Source: Chionoecetes opilio
Taxonomy: Eukaryota > Arthropoda > Malacostraca > Decapoda > Majidae
Direction: 5' to 3'
Assembly: GCA_016584305.1 (NCBI GenBank)
Contig: JACEEZ010002764.1
Span: 186,070-250,069, forward strand
Length of the DNA stretch: 64,000 nt
Shown: positions 18,881-33,069 of the stretch, in pieces
Position numbering within the stretch: position 1 is the first letter of the stretch
How the letters are laid out: the number at the start of each line of letters is the position of its first letter
Notes under the pieces: model-generated
The model's input: only the letters and a program-made list of their open reading frames with translations
Database searches by the model: none
Told to the model about the DNA's origin: nothing
Translations under genes and position numbers: made by a program

Positions 18881-19364
18881 GGGGGGGGGAGGGGTATCTT
18901 CCCAGACCTGCTTGTCAATATCTTATCATGACATCAGATTAATCAAAATAAAAGTGTCCCTTTTTTTGTTATACACGTGAACGAAATATAAAGAATGAGG
19001 AAATAATAATTAGTTATAAATAAGGTTTTATATCCACCATAGGTATTTTTTTCATCCCTTCTTTTTTCTAAGCTACATATCGTAACCAGCTAAGTAACCC
19101 ATTTCCCTTTTCATTATTTTCTTTTCCTTGCATTTTCTCACTAAGTGTTCACTAAAGCCTTCTGAGTAACCCAAACTCCCTATTATCTGATAGCCTTGAC
19201 TCACCCATTGACCTTGTGATGCTTTCGTCTTCTACACGCAATCATCACCTTCGTACACGAGATAAGATTACAGTCTTCCGTATCAACCTCTCTAATAAAG
19301 TGTCATCTCGCATTACTGTGTCACCATGTTCTACATCTACCTAGAACAAGGTTTAGAACAAAAA

Positions 19365-19720
19365 GCCCGCTTAGTTGCCAGTCCCTATAAAGAAGACAGT
19401 AAGGGAATAAAGAAGGGAGTGGGCCAATTTATTTTGAGAGGTGTCTTCTCACTCTTCTCTTGAAAAGATTTAAGTCGTAGGAAGGTGGAAAAAGAGAAAC
19501 AGGAGGAGAGTTCCAGAGTTTACCAGTGAAAGGGATGAAAGAGTAAATATACTGGTTAACTCTTGCATTAGGAAGATGGACAGAATATGGATGAGAATGA
19601 GTAGAAAGTTGTGTGCAGCGAGGCCGCGGGAGGGGGGGAGGCATGCAGTTAGCAAGTTCAGAAGAGCAGTGAGCATGAAAATAACGGTAGAAGATAGCAA
19701 GAGAAGCAAGGGTAAGGTAC
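19365..19720 (-). mobile_element. Jockey/CR1-type LINE 3' fragment
   Basis: Minus-strand frames give CMPPPLPRPRCTQLSTHSHP, YSFIPFTGKLWNS and SYDLNLFKRRVRRHLS, the same C-terminus as at 14930-15120 and 29426-29641. The 3' end is about 19365. Confidence 0.65.
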
Positions 19721-20007
19721 CACAAACTTTTCGGTTCATCGAAACACACATCGGAACACACCATCGAGTCCATCATCGAGTTCGGTCATTCAGTTCATCA
19801 TTCATTTGTCATTCATCTTCAGGGAATCCGTTTGATTATGGACCGCCTAAGCATTTATTAAAAATAAATTTATAAACAAACAAATAAATATATACAGTAC
19901 TACTACTAATATTGAAAACAAAAAATTGTTGTGGAACTTTCGTGTTGTATCTCATAATTACAATTGCCTTGGCCTTACCCCGCCAATGGCCACGGTTGAC
20001 AACTATA

Positions 20008-20029
20008 CTACTACTACTGCTACTACTAT

Positions 20030-20098
<69 letters not shown>

Positions 20099-20126
20099 TA
20101 CTACTACTTCTACTACTACTTCTGGT
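20008..20126. repeat. (CTA)n microsatellite
   Basis: About 119 bp of ACT/CTA trinucleotides. Leu- and Thr-only frames across it are artefacts. Confidence 0.95.
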
Positions 20127-20379
20127 ACTAGTTGTAATGAAAAATATCAAAATATATCAAATTATAATATGTCTTATCCGAATGTCAGCTACCAGCGCCA
20201 AAAGTTTGGTTAACATCCATTCGACTTTTCGGTATTTATCGATATTTTTTCGACCACCTAAGCAATTGATTTTGAACCCTTTTGAACCCCAAGGCATTTA
20301 TCGACCCTCTTTTAAACCTCAAAGCATTTATCGACCCCCATGAGTTCTAAAGAGAGAGCTTGAATTTCCCCGCCGAATC

Positions 20380-21480
20380 CCGAGCTGGTCATCTCTCTAA
20401 TCCGACCAACTTATCCCAGAGATCCGGCGGTCACCCAGCCCAGCTGAGAATCAGCGAGTGCCCCGCTCATTGAAGAGCTAACCAGGGCAGACCCCTTTTC
20501 CCTCAGACTGGACAGTGTGAACGGACTTGTTCTTATGAATCCTGGTTGCACCTTAAAAAAAAGTGCCCCAGACCTGTTCTCCGTAGTCCGCGGAACAGGG
20601 GTGAGCTTGCAACCATTCTCCCCAACGTGTGCCCCAAATTTACAGGAGCACATGAATCGGGGTCGCACCAAGCAGCATGAGTGCCATGGGCATTGCCCAG
20701 GGTGCCCATACCCCAAACAATGACACCGTATAGGCACCCATCATACTGCATGGCAGATTGGTCCTGGAACGCGCATGGCCGTGTGGCTTTTAAGCTCACA
20801 CCCTAGGCCACACACGTCAGTTCAGCAAAAGAGCCGGACCCTCATCCGGTGTACCGCAATACACAAGCTGATCTCTACTGGCGGACTGCTATCCATCTCT
20901 TTGGTATAAACCATCACCGGGAACACACCCGGATGGACACACGTATCAAGCCCTACACTAATGGGCAAGTAGTTATAGTCTACGCTAAGACTCCGCACAC
21001 GGCATGTTACCGGTTTTTCATGGGATGGACCAACCGTGGACCGCCCCATGAAAGGGACCCGGAAGAGGCAGATGAACAGCTAGTATACCATCTGCGTAGC
21101 CTGTGTGCGTGGGGATTGTTGCCAACCTTTCAACGTGTACCCCGTTCAATAGAAACATGCTTTCACCGTGCAACGCTAATTAACGGCTTCTGCTCGGTGC
21201 GTCATCCCGGTAACGCCGCCCATCCCGTGTTAGGGGGCAAGGTAAGGGTTGCGCTGCCCCTCTACTTAGGACGAACAGCGGTCAGATAAGATAGCAGGAG
21301 AGAGAAATATGTACCCACTCCGCACACTGACACCGGATTAGTGGAGCTGACGTCCCACCCTCTTCGCACACCATTACGGTGAGGGAAGTAGCCATTACTC
21401 TTGCGTGTCGTACTAGGATACAGCTACAGAGCTGTACCCCGCCGCTCAATTGACCACTTTGGGGACCCGTCGTGATTCTA
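20380..21480. other. GC-richer block of unknown nature
   Basis: Base composition rises clearly against AT-rich neighbours. It includes an unbroken plus-strand frame at 20849-21289 (146 residues, several His, Arg and Cys, one run HLRSLCAWGLLP) that I do not recognise, and a competing minus-strand frame at 20411-20737. Phrases such as CATCCCGGTAACGCCGCCC suggest old repeat sequence. No known domain is visible, and the frame may be chance. Confidence 0.25.
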
Positions 21481-21845
21481 GATTCTAGTTATATACCTTT
21501 TTCATCTTATTATCTCTCTCTCTCTCTCTCTTTTACGGAAATGTTGAACTGTTTTTTGTAGTGTATGCCAAGTGAGATTCTGTCTGTGTCTGATGTTCTT
21601 GTATTTAATAGTAACTGATAAGGTAATCTTTCGGAGTGGATTATGAAATGAGGATCCGAGAGAGAGTAATTTTGTTTAAATAATTATATTCTCCGCAGTA
21701 TAAAATTATATTGGTGATTCTTTGGTCGCATCATTATCATTATTATTACTTTTATCATTATTATAATTATCATTATTATTAATTGTATTATTATCATCAA
21801 ATCAGGCACAGTAAGCCGAGCCAGAAGACTAAAAAATCTTATATG

Positions 21846-21851
<6 letters not shown>

Positions 21852-21878
<27 letters not shown>
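21852..21878. repeat. Poly(A) run
   Basis: Twenty-seven A residues, possibly the tail of an unrecognised retroposon on the plus strand. Confidence 0.8.
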
Positions 21879-22664
21879 CTACTTATGAAATACCAAAAAG
21901 TAAAATGGATAACACACTTCACTGTTTTTATTCCTCATATCTGTGTCAAGATTTCATCAAGTTTACGACCGGAGAAACTGAATATTGAAAACAAACTCTG
22001 GTAAAAGAAGTACGACAAATTGCTTACGACATTACTCCGTTCCTTTCTCTTTTCTTAACTCGCCTACGACGAACCTGTGATATCAAAATATCTTCCAATA
22101 TTATGCATTAAAACGTAATTAGGATACAGGATATTTACTATATGGATACAATACAGGTTATTTACTATATGGATTAAGTGTAGGGGACGTACCACTCCTC
22201 ACCGCGTCCACTATCTTAGGTCTCGTGGGTCTCTTCTCGCTGCGAGGGTTCTTGCGACTGAGACCGTAGACCTGCGACGCTTTCAAGGATTTCAATAAGA
22301 CTCTCTCTCTCTGATGTGTGTATTACATGTGTATTGGCTGCTTATCTGCTGTTATCTCAGTCTCTGTCGACATTTGTGAGTGTATCAGATATTAGTCTGG
22401 CAGCCAAATGGGATTTTAGGGGTATACCTGGAAGTAGAGTATATACAATGTTTTTTGATTGATTTGGGTCAACTGAGTCCATAAATATTAACAATCCGCT
22501 TGATGACCCTGTCACCTTTGGGCATTTTTTCTAATTTGCATAAAACCAAATGTTCTATTGAATATACTATAATTAAGATATATCGGCTTCTAGGAGGGAT
22601 TTTAAACCAATCACAAACGTTTTAAGACATTAGGAACCCAATGGAATAACTTTTATTATGATTT

Positions 22665-23134
22665 GACATAAGAACATAAGAAAATAAGGAAGCTACAAGA
22701 GGCCGCGAGGCCTACACGTGGTATTTCCTGTCACCTAACACTACCTACATCCACCTTTCATCCCCATCCATGAACCTATCCAGCCCCTCTTTAAAGCTCC
22801 CTATTGACTCAGCACTAACTACCTGTCTACTGAGACCATTCCATTCATTCACCACCCTATTTGTGAACCAGTTTTTCCCTATTTCCTTTCTAAATCTACG
22901 CTTTTCCAGCTTGAATCCGTTACTACTTGTTCTACCCTGGTTAAAAGCCGTAAAAACTTTTCCTACCTCTCCTTTATTAAATCCCTTTATCCACTTAAAA
23001 ACTTCTATCAGATCGCCTCTAACTCTGCGTCTCTCGAGTGAGTGTAATTTTAATAACTTCAATCTCTTCTCATCACTAAAGTTACGCATCCCTTGTATCA
23101 TTTTGGTCATCCTTCTCTGCACTGATTCTAACAA
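22665..23134 (-). mobile_element. CR1-like LINE, intact C-terminal ORF
   Basis: A 129-residue minus-strand frame starts LESVQRRMTKMIQGMRNFSD, continues with HSLERRRVRGDLIEVFKW and ends ESIGSFKEGLDRFMDGDERW, the typical end of a LINE reverse transcriptase ORF. The 3' untranslated part to 22665 has the CACGTGTAGGCCTCGCGGCC block shared with fragments at 10300, 27000, 28405 and 36825, then repeats of CTTATGTT. It is the least damaged of these copies. Confidence 0.75.
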
Positions 23135-23875
23135 GGCTATTATATTGATTTATTATTGACGGATGAGTATTATGATGGATTACTGACAAATCCTTCATTT
23201 GCATAAATCCAAGATGGCCGCCGTCAAACCTCTCGGGAGACCAGTTTCATGTCACCACGTTATCTAATTATCATTTTGGCCTCAGTGACCTAAATCAACC
23301 CCAAAAAATTGTATATACTCCACTTCCAGGTTAAGCTAGTTGGCTGCTGGACTATCCAGGCATTATTATACTAGTACGTTATGATATACAGATGTTACAA
23401 CCTTGTAGTGGCAAACCACTACTAGTATACACTTCAATGTCGTTGTTTTTTCTTATGTAATATATTCTATTTGCAGTGAAAGAAATATGGAGGAAGAAGA
23501 GTGTTATTTCAAGTGGAAGTTTGGATGTCAAGTTGTTGTTGGACTAAATGCTTTAAAAAAGTGAGGAAGTTATATTTGTTGGCAACGTTGCTTCCGGGGT
23601 GGCATAACATGATGCAATAGCTACACAGCGCGTTGCCCAGAGCTCAGCCCGAGAGCTGTATTCATTCTGCTGACGACTGCTGCTGACTGAACACTTGGCG
23701 TGACTGGCTGTCCTTGTGGATTGTAAGTTTTCGCATAATGTTGTTTAATTTGTTTGTTTGCTTGTTTTTAATTTGACCACACTATAAAACTGACACTGCA
23801 ACAAATATGTAGGTCTTCTTCACCTTAAAGTTTTTTTCTTTCTTTCTTTTTCCAGACTGATGTGTTTACCTGTCT

Positions 23876-25614
23876 GTGAAGAAAATGGACAAATATATTA
23901 TTAGACCGACCTCATCAAAACAAGAACTACCAAACAAACAGAGTGATGAGCTAAAATCTTCAGATGATGAGTCAGAGGTTACATCCGTTGAGAGGAAGAG
24001 GAAGATTAGTTCTGGTCATGTTATGGACTCAAAAATTAGGAAATATGATGATATTTACCTTAACTATGGCTTTGTAGTAAGTACAAGTGAAGGTGTTGAA
24101 CAGCCACAGTGCGTCCTTTGCTGCAGAGTACTGTCCAATGAGTGTATGAAGCCCTCCAAGTTAATTAGGCACTTCCAGGCAAAGCATTGTCAGTACAAGG
24201 ATAAGTCAAGAGAATTTTTTGAGCGCAAAACTAAAGAACTGCGCAGAGCACAAGTCGGGTTAAAGGCCACTACCACTATGGATAAAAAACTGCTTAAGAT
24301 CTCATATATTGTGGCTCAGAAAACTAGCCAACAGAAAATGCCTCACACAATTGGGGAAAAATTGATCATGCTTTGTGCAATTGAAATTGTCATGGAAATG
24401 CAAGGGGATGAAAAAGCTAAGGCATTAACAAAAATTCCAATATCAAGTGACACTTACTGTGAAACGCCGCATCTCATCAATGTCTGAAGACATACTGGAA
24501 CAATGCACTGCACGTCTCCGTAACAATGACTTTGCCATCCAGCTGGATGAATCAACAGATGCGTCCAAACCGTCACATCTACTGGCGTTTGTGCGCTATA
24601 TGTGGGATAGTGAATTACGAGAGGAATTTTTGTTTTGCAAAGAGATGAGAACAACAACTACAGGAATGGACGTGTTTCAAACTCAGGATGACTTTATGAA
24701 GGATAATGGAATCAGTTGGATTAATTGCATCGGAATATGTACTGATGGCGCCGTAGCCATGACTGGCAGGCATAAAGGAGTCGTGACCAGAATATTAGAA
24801 GTTGCTCCTCGTGCCATTGCAACTCACTGTTTTTTCCACAGAGAAATGCTCCCTGCAAAAGACTTAGAGCCTAGGCTTCACGCAGTTATGAACACTGCTG
24901 TAGAAATTGTAAACTTCGTTAAAGCAAGGGCCACAAATTCCAGACTGTTTGCTGCACTCTGTGAGGAAGTAGGTGCAGACTATATATCTCTACTTATGCA
25001 TACAGAGAGGTAAGATGGTTGTCCCGCGGGCGGATGCTCACACGCTTATTCAGCCTAAGGGAGGAGCTGTGTACATTCCTCTCAGAGAGTAGAGACGTGA
25101 GTTACCAATGTGCAGCGTCCCTGTGCATTCGGTCAGCGGTTCGAGTCCGCCTAGTTCATGCTGACGTGGCGGCGCTTTGTATAGTCAATAACCTTGTAGT
25201 TGGTACTTGCAAAGTGTCTAGATAGGATGAAAATCTTATCTTATCCTCTCAGAGAAGAAGCCTGAGCTTGCAGATTTCTTTAATGATGATAAATGACTTC
25301 TTCAGCTGAGCTACCTGGCAGACATATTCAGCGAAGTAAATAAGCTGAACAAAGCAATGCAAGGTGCAAACACACAAAAAAAATCTCAGTACCAAAAAGT
25401 TGAGGCTTTCAAAAGAAAGCTCAAGTTGTGGCGTGTTCGTACCTCGTCAGGAATCACTGATATGTTTGAAAATGTGCATGCACTCATTCAAGACAGAGGC
25501 ATTAGTTTCAATGTAGTCAAAGCACAGTTAACATTGCACCTGTCAAAGTTGTTGGAGAAATTCAACAGCTATTTCCCTGAGCTAACTGAGGAGCAGGCTG
25601 CTTCTTGCCAGTAG
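23876..25614 (+). pseudogene. hAT-superfamily BED-finger transposase (ZBED5-like), broken
   Basis: Segment 1 (23876-24487) has a BED zinc finger: C79, C82, H99 and H104 in CVLC...KLIRHFQAKH. Segment 2 (from about 24464) is in another frame with FAIQLDESTDASKPSHLLAF, the hAT/ZBED catalytic start, then CTDGAVAMTGRHKG and ATHCFFHREML. A two-base insertion near 25008 shifts the frame into WLSRGRMLTRLFSLREEL. A SINE then splits it at 25089-25244, and it resumes with KKPELADFF and LADIFSEVNKLNKAMQGANT, stopping at 25614 before the C-terminal dimerisation part. At least two frameshifts and one insertion make it inactive. Related ZBED5-like genes are often domesticated; this copy is not. Confidence 0.8.
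25089..25244 (+). mobile_element. 156-bp tRNA-derived SINE inserted in the transposase
   Basis: Flanked by perfect 11-bp duplications CCTCTCAGAGA at 25078-25088 and 25245-25255. It contains a B-box-like GGTTCGAGTCC and ends in an ATCTTATCTTATC tail. Removing it and one duplication restores continuity of the transposase reading across the site. Confidence 0.85.
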
Positions 25615-25759
25615 ATAGAAAACCCCTTCATTGAGAATATTGAGATGAAGCTCCCAGAAGAAGGTCTGGGTGGCGTGCATCGGAGGGTTGTTATATAGAG
25701 GAAGGGATTCTATAGGCAAAACTGTATGCTTGTATAATGACCATGAATACACACACACT

Positions 25760-26050
25760 ACGGGTACTCCGTAGTGTAGTGATTAGCACGCTCGGCTCAC
25801 AAACGAATGGTCCCGGGTTCGATCCCCGGGCAGAGCGGAGAAAGATGGGCAGTCTCCTTGAAACCCAGACCCTGTCCACCTAGCAGTGAATGGGTACCGG
25901 GTGTTAGCCGGGGGTTTGTGACCCGCCTCCCGGGGTGGTGGCTTCGTCCAACACTGAGTACTAAGGATGAACGATAAAATGTAGTTATGGAGACGGGGCC
26001 ATACGAGTGTAGCTCAGGCCCTGTAAAATACAACTAGATGAATACACACA
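25760..26050 (+). mobile_element. tRNA-derived SINE
   Basis: Head: GTAGTGTAGTGATTAGCACG (A-box region) and GGGTTCGATCCCCGGG (T arm and B box). The body includes GCAGTGAATGGGTACCGGGT and a tail CAGGCCCTGTAAAATACAAC before a CA-rich end. A second copy lies on the minus strand at 33395-33675. Confidence 0.8.
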
Positions 26051-26059
26051 CAATAATCT

Positions 26060-27000
26060 GAAGTAATTTTTTGCATTTTTCATTCAGTGACGTGCTGAAT
26101 ACTGTTGAACTCTAGAACACTGAACACTGTAGAACCTTACTGTTGTTTATATTGTTGCTTACACGCTGAAGCTATAGTGTTATGTTAATTTGTGGTCTAG
26201 TTCAGAGGCTGTTATGGTGTGTGTTGGGGCTGTGGTCGGGGCGGCGCAGCAGGAACCAGGCTGTCAGGGGGAAGGTCATTAAGGGAATGTACGGTATGGA
26301 AAAACACCTGGGAAAGAAAATGTGGTATTTTAGGCGATGTGGTGGATGCCGCGTAGAGCAGGGCGATCAGTGGGTGAGGGGGGCGGGGGGCTACATGGAG
26401 GTCACGCGGCCAGTGGAACACTGACTTTATAAAATGTTGCTCATGTATGGACAAATGTTCTTTCTTTGTTTCTGAAACAATCTTTTATATTCGTAGTTCT
26501 ATTTTTTATTTATCTTTTCTTCTCGTCTGGTTTGCTTTCTTTTAATCCCTTTCTCTTGAATTCTTTATTTTTTTTTTTATCTTTTTTTTCCAAATGTTTC
26601 TTGTCTTTTCTTTTCTTTTCGTATTTCTAATTTTTATTCTTTCTTTTCATTTTCTTTCGTTTTTTTTCTTTTCATCTTCTCTTCTTGAATATTCTTTATG
26701 CATGTTTTATATATGTGTTTTGTGTAGTGTATCGTTAACAAAACATTTCAGCTTTAACACGCCAGTACCTGTCAGTCCCTGTTTTCCATGTAGCATGGAT
26801 GTGTTTGTTAGCAGTCATTAATCTCTTTCCATTGCTTCATTTTTTTCTAGCATGGTTCTCTTATGCGACGGTTTGCTCCTCCTTAACTTAACAAATGTTT
26901 TTCATATATTTATTTCATTTTACTAACTATTTTTCCTTTCCTTGTAGTTTGTTCTTGTTAGTGTCCGTCTTTCTGAATTTCTTCTTTCCAGCCTGACGTT
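26060..27000. other. No supported gene
   Basis: A GC-rich patch (26160-26430) is followed by very T-rich sequence. Open frames here show only compositional bias. Confidence 0.4.
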
Positions 27001-27004
27001 AGGA

Positions 27005-27240
27005 AGGAAACAGGGAAACTTGGTTAACAAATAGGGTGGTAAACGATTGGAATGGACTCAGTCGTCAGGTGGTCAGTGCGGAGTCAATAGGAAATTTTAA
27101 AAGGAGGCTGGACAATTTCATGGATGGGGATGAAAGGTGGATGTAGGTAGTGCTAAGTAAGTAACAAGCAAGTACCACAGGAACTACCACAGTCTCGCGG
27201 CCTCTTGTAGCTTCCATATTTTCTTATGTTCTTATTATGT
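27005..27240 (+). mobile_element. CR1-like LINE 3' fragment
   Basis: Shares the NWFTN-to-GDERWM coding end (with stops) and the TCTCGCGGCCTCTTGTAGCT 3' block, then TTCTTATGTTCTTATTATG. Confidence 0.65.
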
Positions 27241-27624
27241 TATAAATTTCCCGAAGCGCGACCTTCCCTTCCCTGGACAAGGCGCTCCCAGAGACCAGAC
27301 CAGACCCTGGCATGTACCCAAGCGGCGTCGCGAAGGTTAATTTAGAGGAAGTATTCTCTGCGATGCAACCCTCTCACTTATCTCCTAATTGATGCGTGAC
27401 TCTACGTGAGTTAGTGGGCCGCTAAACGCTGGCGGTGGTGATGGTGGTTGTGGTAAGGGTGGTAGAGCGGTGGTTGTGGTAGATGGTGGTAATGAGATGG
27501 TGGTAATGAGATGAGAGTAATGTCTATGATCACTGTGGTTGTGGTGATCAGACCCGCATTCCCTCAGGTCCCCACGCTTGTTTTTGGGGAGAGGGGTAAG
27601 TATGGGCAAACACTAGAATAATAC

Positions 27625-27846
27625 CCAAAATAAAGCGTTGTTTGGCCAAAAAATTTCCTCTGCCGCCTCCCAGCTGCGCACGCCAGCAGGACACGCGTCT
27701 TGCCGCCTCGCTCTCGACTGTCGCTCGTACCCGATTACTCAAGGAACTCAACACTGCTACGAAACACTAAACCTTTCCCTTATTTCCTTCCCATGCGCTA
27801 ACCTGTTGACCTTTGACCAATAATTCTTGACCTGTAACGTTACCTA
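27625..27846 (+). repeat. Dispersed repeat, copy A
   Basis: Begins AAATAAAGCGTTGTTTGGCC and ends near TTGACCTGTAACGTTACCTA. The second copy at 35013-35254 is similar over its full length with small indels. Each lies among unrelated neighbours. No coding content. Confidence 0.6.
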
Positions 27847-28404
27847 ACTCGTAATGCCGGTGATCAAAGTGGTTGCTGTGGTGAGATGATGGAAGTGTGG
27901 TAAAAGTGGTAAAGTGTGTTTTGTGGTAAACATGATGGTTGTCATAGTACATATGGCGTGGCAACAGTTATCATAGTAGCTATGTCAGCGATGGGTATTA
28001 TGATGCTGATGTTGTTGACACTGTACTTGCAAAGGTGGCTATTGTGTAAACAACGATGATGGCCCTGGAAATAACAATAAGGATGATGATAATGGTAATG
28101 ACAATAATAACAATGACAATAGTAGTAATGATAATCAAAATAATTATAATAATAACAATGATTATGACAATGCTAATGATAAAAATGCCAGTAGAGTATG
28201 AATAACCTCGTGTCATTGTCTCGTGTATAGACTGGTCTGTATACCTGCTACAGGCGCTCTCTTTCCCCCTTCGGTTCTCTTCAAGGTTTACTTTAGGGCT
28301 CGTTAATTTACCCCGTCAGTCTGTGCCTTTCTGGAACCCATTACAAAGGTAATGTCCGACGTAGAGTCTGCTTCCCTTGTCTGCATTTCGTGCCAATGTT
28401 TTCG

Positions 28405-28590
28405 TGTTAAATGATTGGAATGGACTCAGTCATCAGGTAGTTAGTGCGGAGTCAATAGGTAGCTTTAAAAGGAGGTGAGCCAATTTCATGGATGGGGATG
28501 AAAGGTGGATGTAGGTAGTGTTAAGTAACAGGAACAGTACCACGTGTAGGTCTCACGGCCTCTTGTAGTTAGGTTCCTTATGTTCCTTTG
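28405..28590 (+). mobile_element. CR1-like LINE 3' fragment
   Basis: Same coding end (GGAATGGACTCAGTC through GATGAAAGGTGGATGTAGG) and 3' block ACGTGTAGGTCTCACGGCCT as the other fragments. Confidence 0.65.
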
Positions 28591-29356
28591 TGCCACGGGC
28601 GGTGATGGAGCGTGGGGGGAAAAATAAATCTGGTTTGTGTTATGGAACAGTTCGAGGATTCGGTGGATTAGCAGCGGATTGAGGTGATGTGAGCGTAATT
28701 GAGTGTAAAGCCCGTTGTGATAATAAAGGATAGCTGTGGTCGTGGATGTCCTGCATCGGGATCACTGTCATCTTAAGTGGCCATCTTAAGTGTGATTTGC
28801 TCAATTTGCCAAATACAGGTGGTACAAATGGTACATCACTTTCCTGAATCTTTATAATATCTAACTAAAATTCATATAAATCAACAGGGTTCTTCATGTT
28901 ACTTGAACGAGAATATTCACATTTGCTGCTACTCCCTTAGTCAGTGTTATATCATGAGTTTGGTCTTCACTTCCATCATTGTTGATGTTTTATAAAAAAT
29001 GTATTACAGTGGCTATTGAACATTCTTCTTCCATGTTTGGGATAAGTTACTGATATTTTCTTCATAGTTATATGATTTTTATTCATTCAACCTGAAACTT
29101 GTTTCTGCTTCAATCATCAGATGCAAAGTTGTTGTTTTTCCTACGTTTCTTTTTTTTCTTTTCTCGCAATCTGCAGTAACTATCTGCTGCCGGTAGATTT
29201 TTTATTCTGCAGATCTTGACGAAGATTATCAAAATGACGTTTTAGGCATCGTCTCAATTACCTCTGTCATTATTTATTTTGCTTTGAAAGTATTCATTGT
29301 ATTTCAGTTTTACATCACAAAGGACTGGCCAAGGGCACAACAAAAAGAGGTAACAT
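28590..29356. other. No supported gene
   Basis: AT-rich sequence without recognisable ORFs or clear repeats. Confidence 0.4.
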
Positions 29357-29790
29357 AAAGCCCGCTTAGTTGCCAGTCCCTACAAAGAAGACAGTAAGAG
29401 AATAACAAAAGTGGTGTGGGCCAATTTATTTCGGGAGGTGTCTTGTTACTCCTCTCTTGAAAAGATTTAAGTCGTAGGAAGGTGCAAAAATAGAAACAGG
29501 AGGAGAGTTCCAGAGTTTACCAGTGAAAGGGATGAAAGAGTAAAGATACTGATTAACTTTTGCATTAGGAAGATGGACAGAATAGGGATGTGAATGAGTA
29601 GAAAGTCTTGCGCAGCGAGGCCGCGGGAGTGGGGGAGGCATGCAGTTAGCAAGTCAGAAGAGCAGTGAGCATGAAAATAACGGTAGAAGATAGCAAGAGA
29701 AGTAACATTGCGGCGGTGATTTAGGTTTTGTCGAGTAGATAGGTGAAGAAATTGGGTTTTTGAGGCATTGAACAAAACAAAGTTTGCTTT
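29357..29790 (-). mobile_element. Jockey/CR1-type LINE 3' fragment
   Basis: Minus-strand frames give LFNASKTQFLHLSTRQN, then MPPPLPRPRCARLSTHSHPY and FTGKLWNSPPV. It is closely similar to the copies at 14450-15245 and 19365-19720. Confidence 0.65.
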
Positions 29791-29989
29791 GCCCCAATCA
29801 GAAATTAGTTGCTGTTACACTTGCGTCACACTTACCCTAGGCGTTCACCATGTTGTTACCGTCCTGCTCACGGCTTGACCTTTTAGATGTTAACTGATTC
29901 CTACAGACACTTTCTTAATTAACACTCATTCTCTCGCCTGGAGACGCGAAGAGTAAGACATAAGTTAAGTATAGAAAGAAGAGTATCGG

Positions 29990-30250
29990 CATGAGACTTC
30001 ATGCCGCCCTTCTGTGTCTGTCTCTTCCGATGCACTCGATGTCGAAAGTAAGGTTGATGGGCGACCTATGGGTTGACTTCGGCCACTCCACGATGGATGA
30101 AAGATCTGCACCCAGCGGCATATTCCCCAACTCTATGCCAGTTTGTGGTTTCCGAGTGAAGGCGCCTGGCTGTAGCTCCGAAACTAACCATAGGATTTTT
30201 TCGAAAATACGCTCATTATGATTCACACACAAAGTTACCATAGCAGTCTA
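29990..30250 (-). repeat. Copy of the internal segment of the 1-1145 transposon
   Basis: The minus strand shares AAAATCCTATGGTTAGTTT and nearby blocks with 375-520. It extends further (an 80-residue frame with no recognised domain), so it may preserve internal element sequence missing from the first copy. Confidence 0.5.
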
Positions 30251-30329
30251 GGTAATATAATTACCCTAACCGTAACCTAGCGTAACCTAACCTGTCGTAT
30301 ACAAGAGTAAACGCGACAAAACGGGAATA

Positions 30330-30405
30330 TGCCTCCCGGCAGGACTCGAACTCGGGAAGCCGAGCTCACCACTTTGAGGTGCTAGCCACTCGGGCATCGC
30401 CTCCC
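30330..30405 (-). mobile_element. tRNA-derived SINE head fragment
   Basis: On the minus strand it has GCCCGAGTGGCTAGCAC and a T-arm-like CCCGAGTTCGAGTCCTGCC. The acceptor ends do not pair, so it is not a functional tRNA. Confidence 0.5.
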
Positions 30406-30878
30406 TTATTACTTATTACTTAAATATTACTTTTAAATAATAGATTACTCTTAGAAGTAAGATATAACTATTAGAATAATTAAAGCCACATTTTGTTCGC
30501 TTTCAACATTTGTTTCCATGTTGCAGTTTCCAGGACTTTCTTTGTCTGGCAATACATCCATACATCAATTATTTAGGTTACCTATACATATTTTTTTCTT
30601 TGTTTTACATTTTCATACATCTTAAGATTTCATGCAGAATCTCCTCTTTTCAGGACTGTGATGATTGGCCCTTGCCCGTGGTGACGCAGGCAGGATTTTT
30701 ATAGTGACACTTGTCATGGTAAGAGGCTCAGGCCGCTCCTCCCCCTTCCCCAATGCACTCACAGTCGAAGGTGGGGTTGATGATCAGCATCTGAGTAATC
30801 CGCGCTCACTCAGCGATTGCAGAAAGAATTTGCACTCGGCGGCGCTGGAGATCACGAGCGCACTACCTCCAAGAGTTA

Positions 30879-32443
<1,565 letters not shown>

Positions 32444-32869
32444 TTATTAATCACTCAGTCACCGCCTCCCTGCGCATTGTATTGATATGTATTTATTATC
32501 ATTATATTGATTTGTAGTCGTGTCAATTTTACCTCGCCTTTCACCAGCGGCTCATTCCACCTTCTTTCAGGTTTATATTTCTTTGTTGCGTTTCATGTTT
32601 GGTGCGTGAGTTGTTCTATTCCCTGTGTAACACGCCTCCCTCTGTTACCATTTGTATCCATACCAATGTTCGTTCTTGTTAGGGTTTAGGCGTAAGGTTT
32701 AGGCCGCAGGCCTGTCCACATTTGTTGAGGCATTCACATCAAACACTGTGGACACAGGTTACTTTAGTCCACCAGCCACCTTGTAGCATTGTTCATACAC
32801 GTGTCACTTCCCTTTCTGTAATGCCTTCCGCCATACAGACTCACAGACAGGGCTCACGCTAGTTTTAGC

Positions 32870-33065
32870 CGCAGCTCACTGAGGGCAATAAGCTCCTCGT
32901 CTTGGTACAAGACGTCTTTAGGTGACGCTGGGACCTGACACACTCCATCTCCTTGATCAAGGAGGACAGTAACTGTTCGCGTCTCCAAGGAAACACTTTC
33001 CAGCCGTGAGCTAGAACCTGCGCACGTCAAGCAACGCACATAGAGCCTTTTAACCAAATGTACCA
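32870..33065 (-). mobile_element. Diverged tRNA-SINE fragment
   Basis: Contains TGATCAAGGAGGACAGTAAC and GCTGGGACCTGACAC, diverged from the body of the SINE copies at 18510 and 33070. Confidence 0.45.
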
Positions 33066-33069
33066 CACG

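Noticed and set aside
19912..20343. Poly-Leu membrane protein
   Set aside because: Translation of the (CTA)n microsatellite.
25765..25840. tRNA gene (also at 6268, 30330, 33600 and 49000)
   Set aside because: A and B boxes are present, but acceptor stems are poor or absent and SINE bodies follow.
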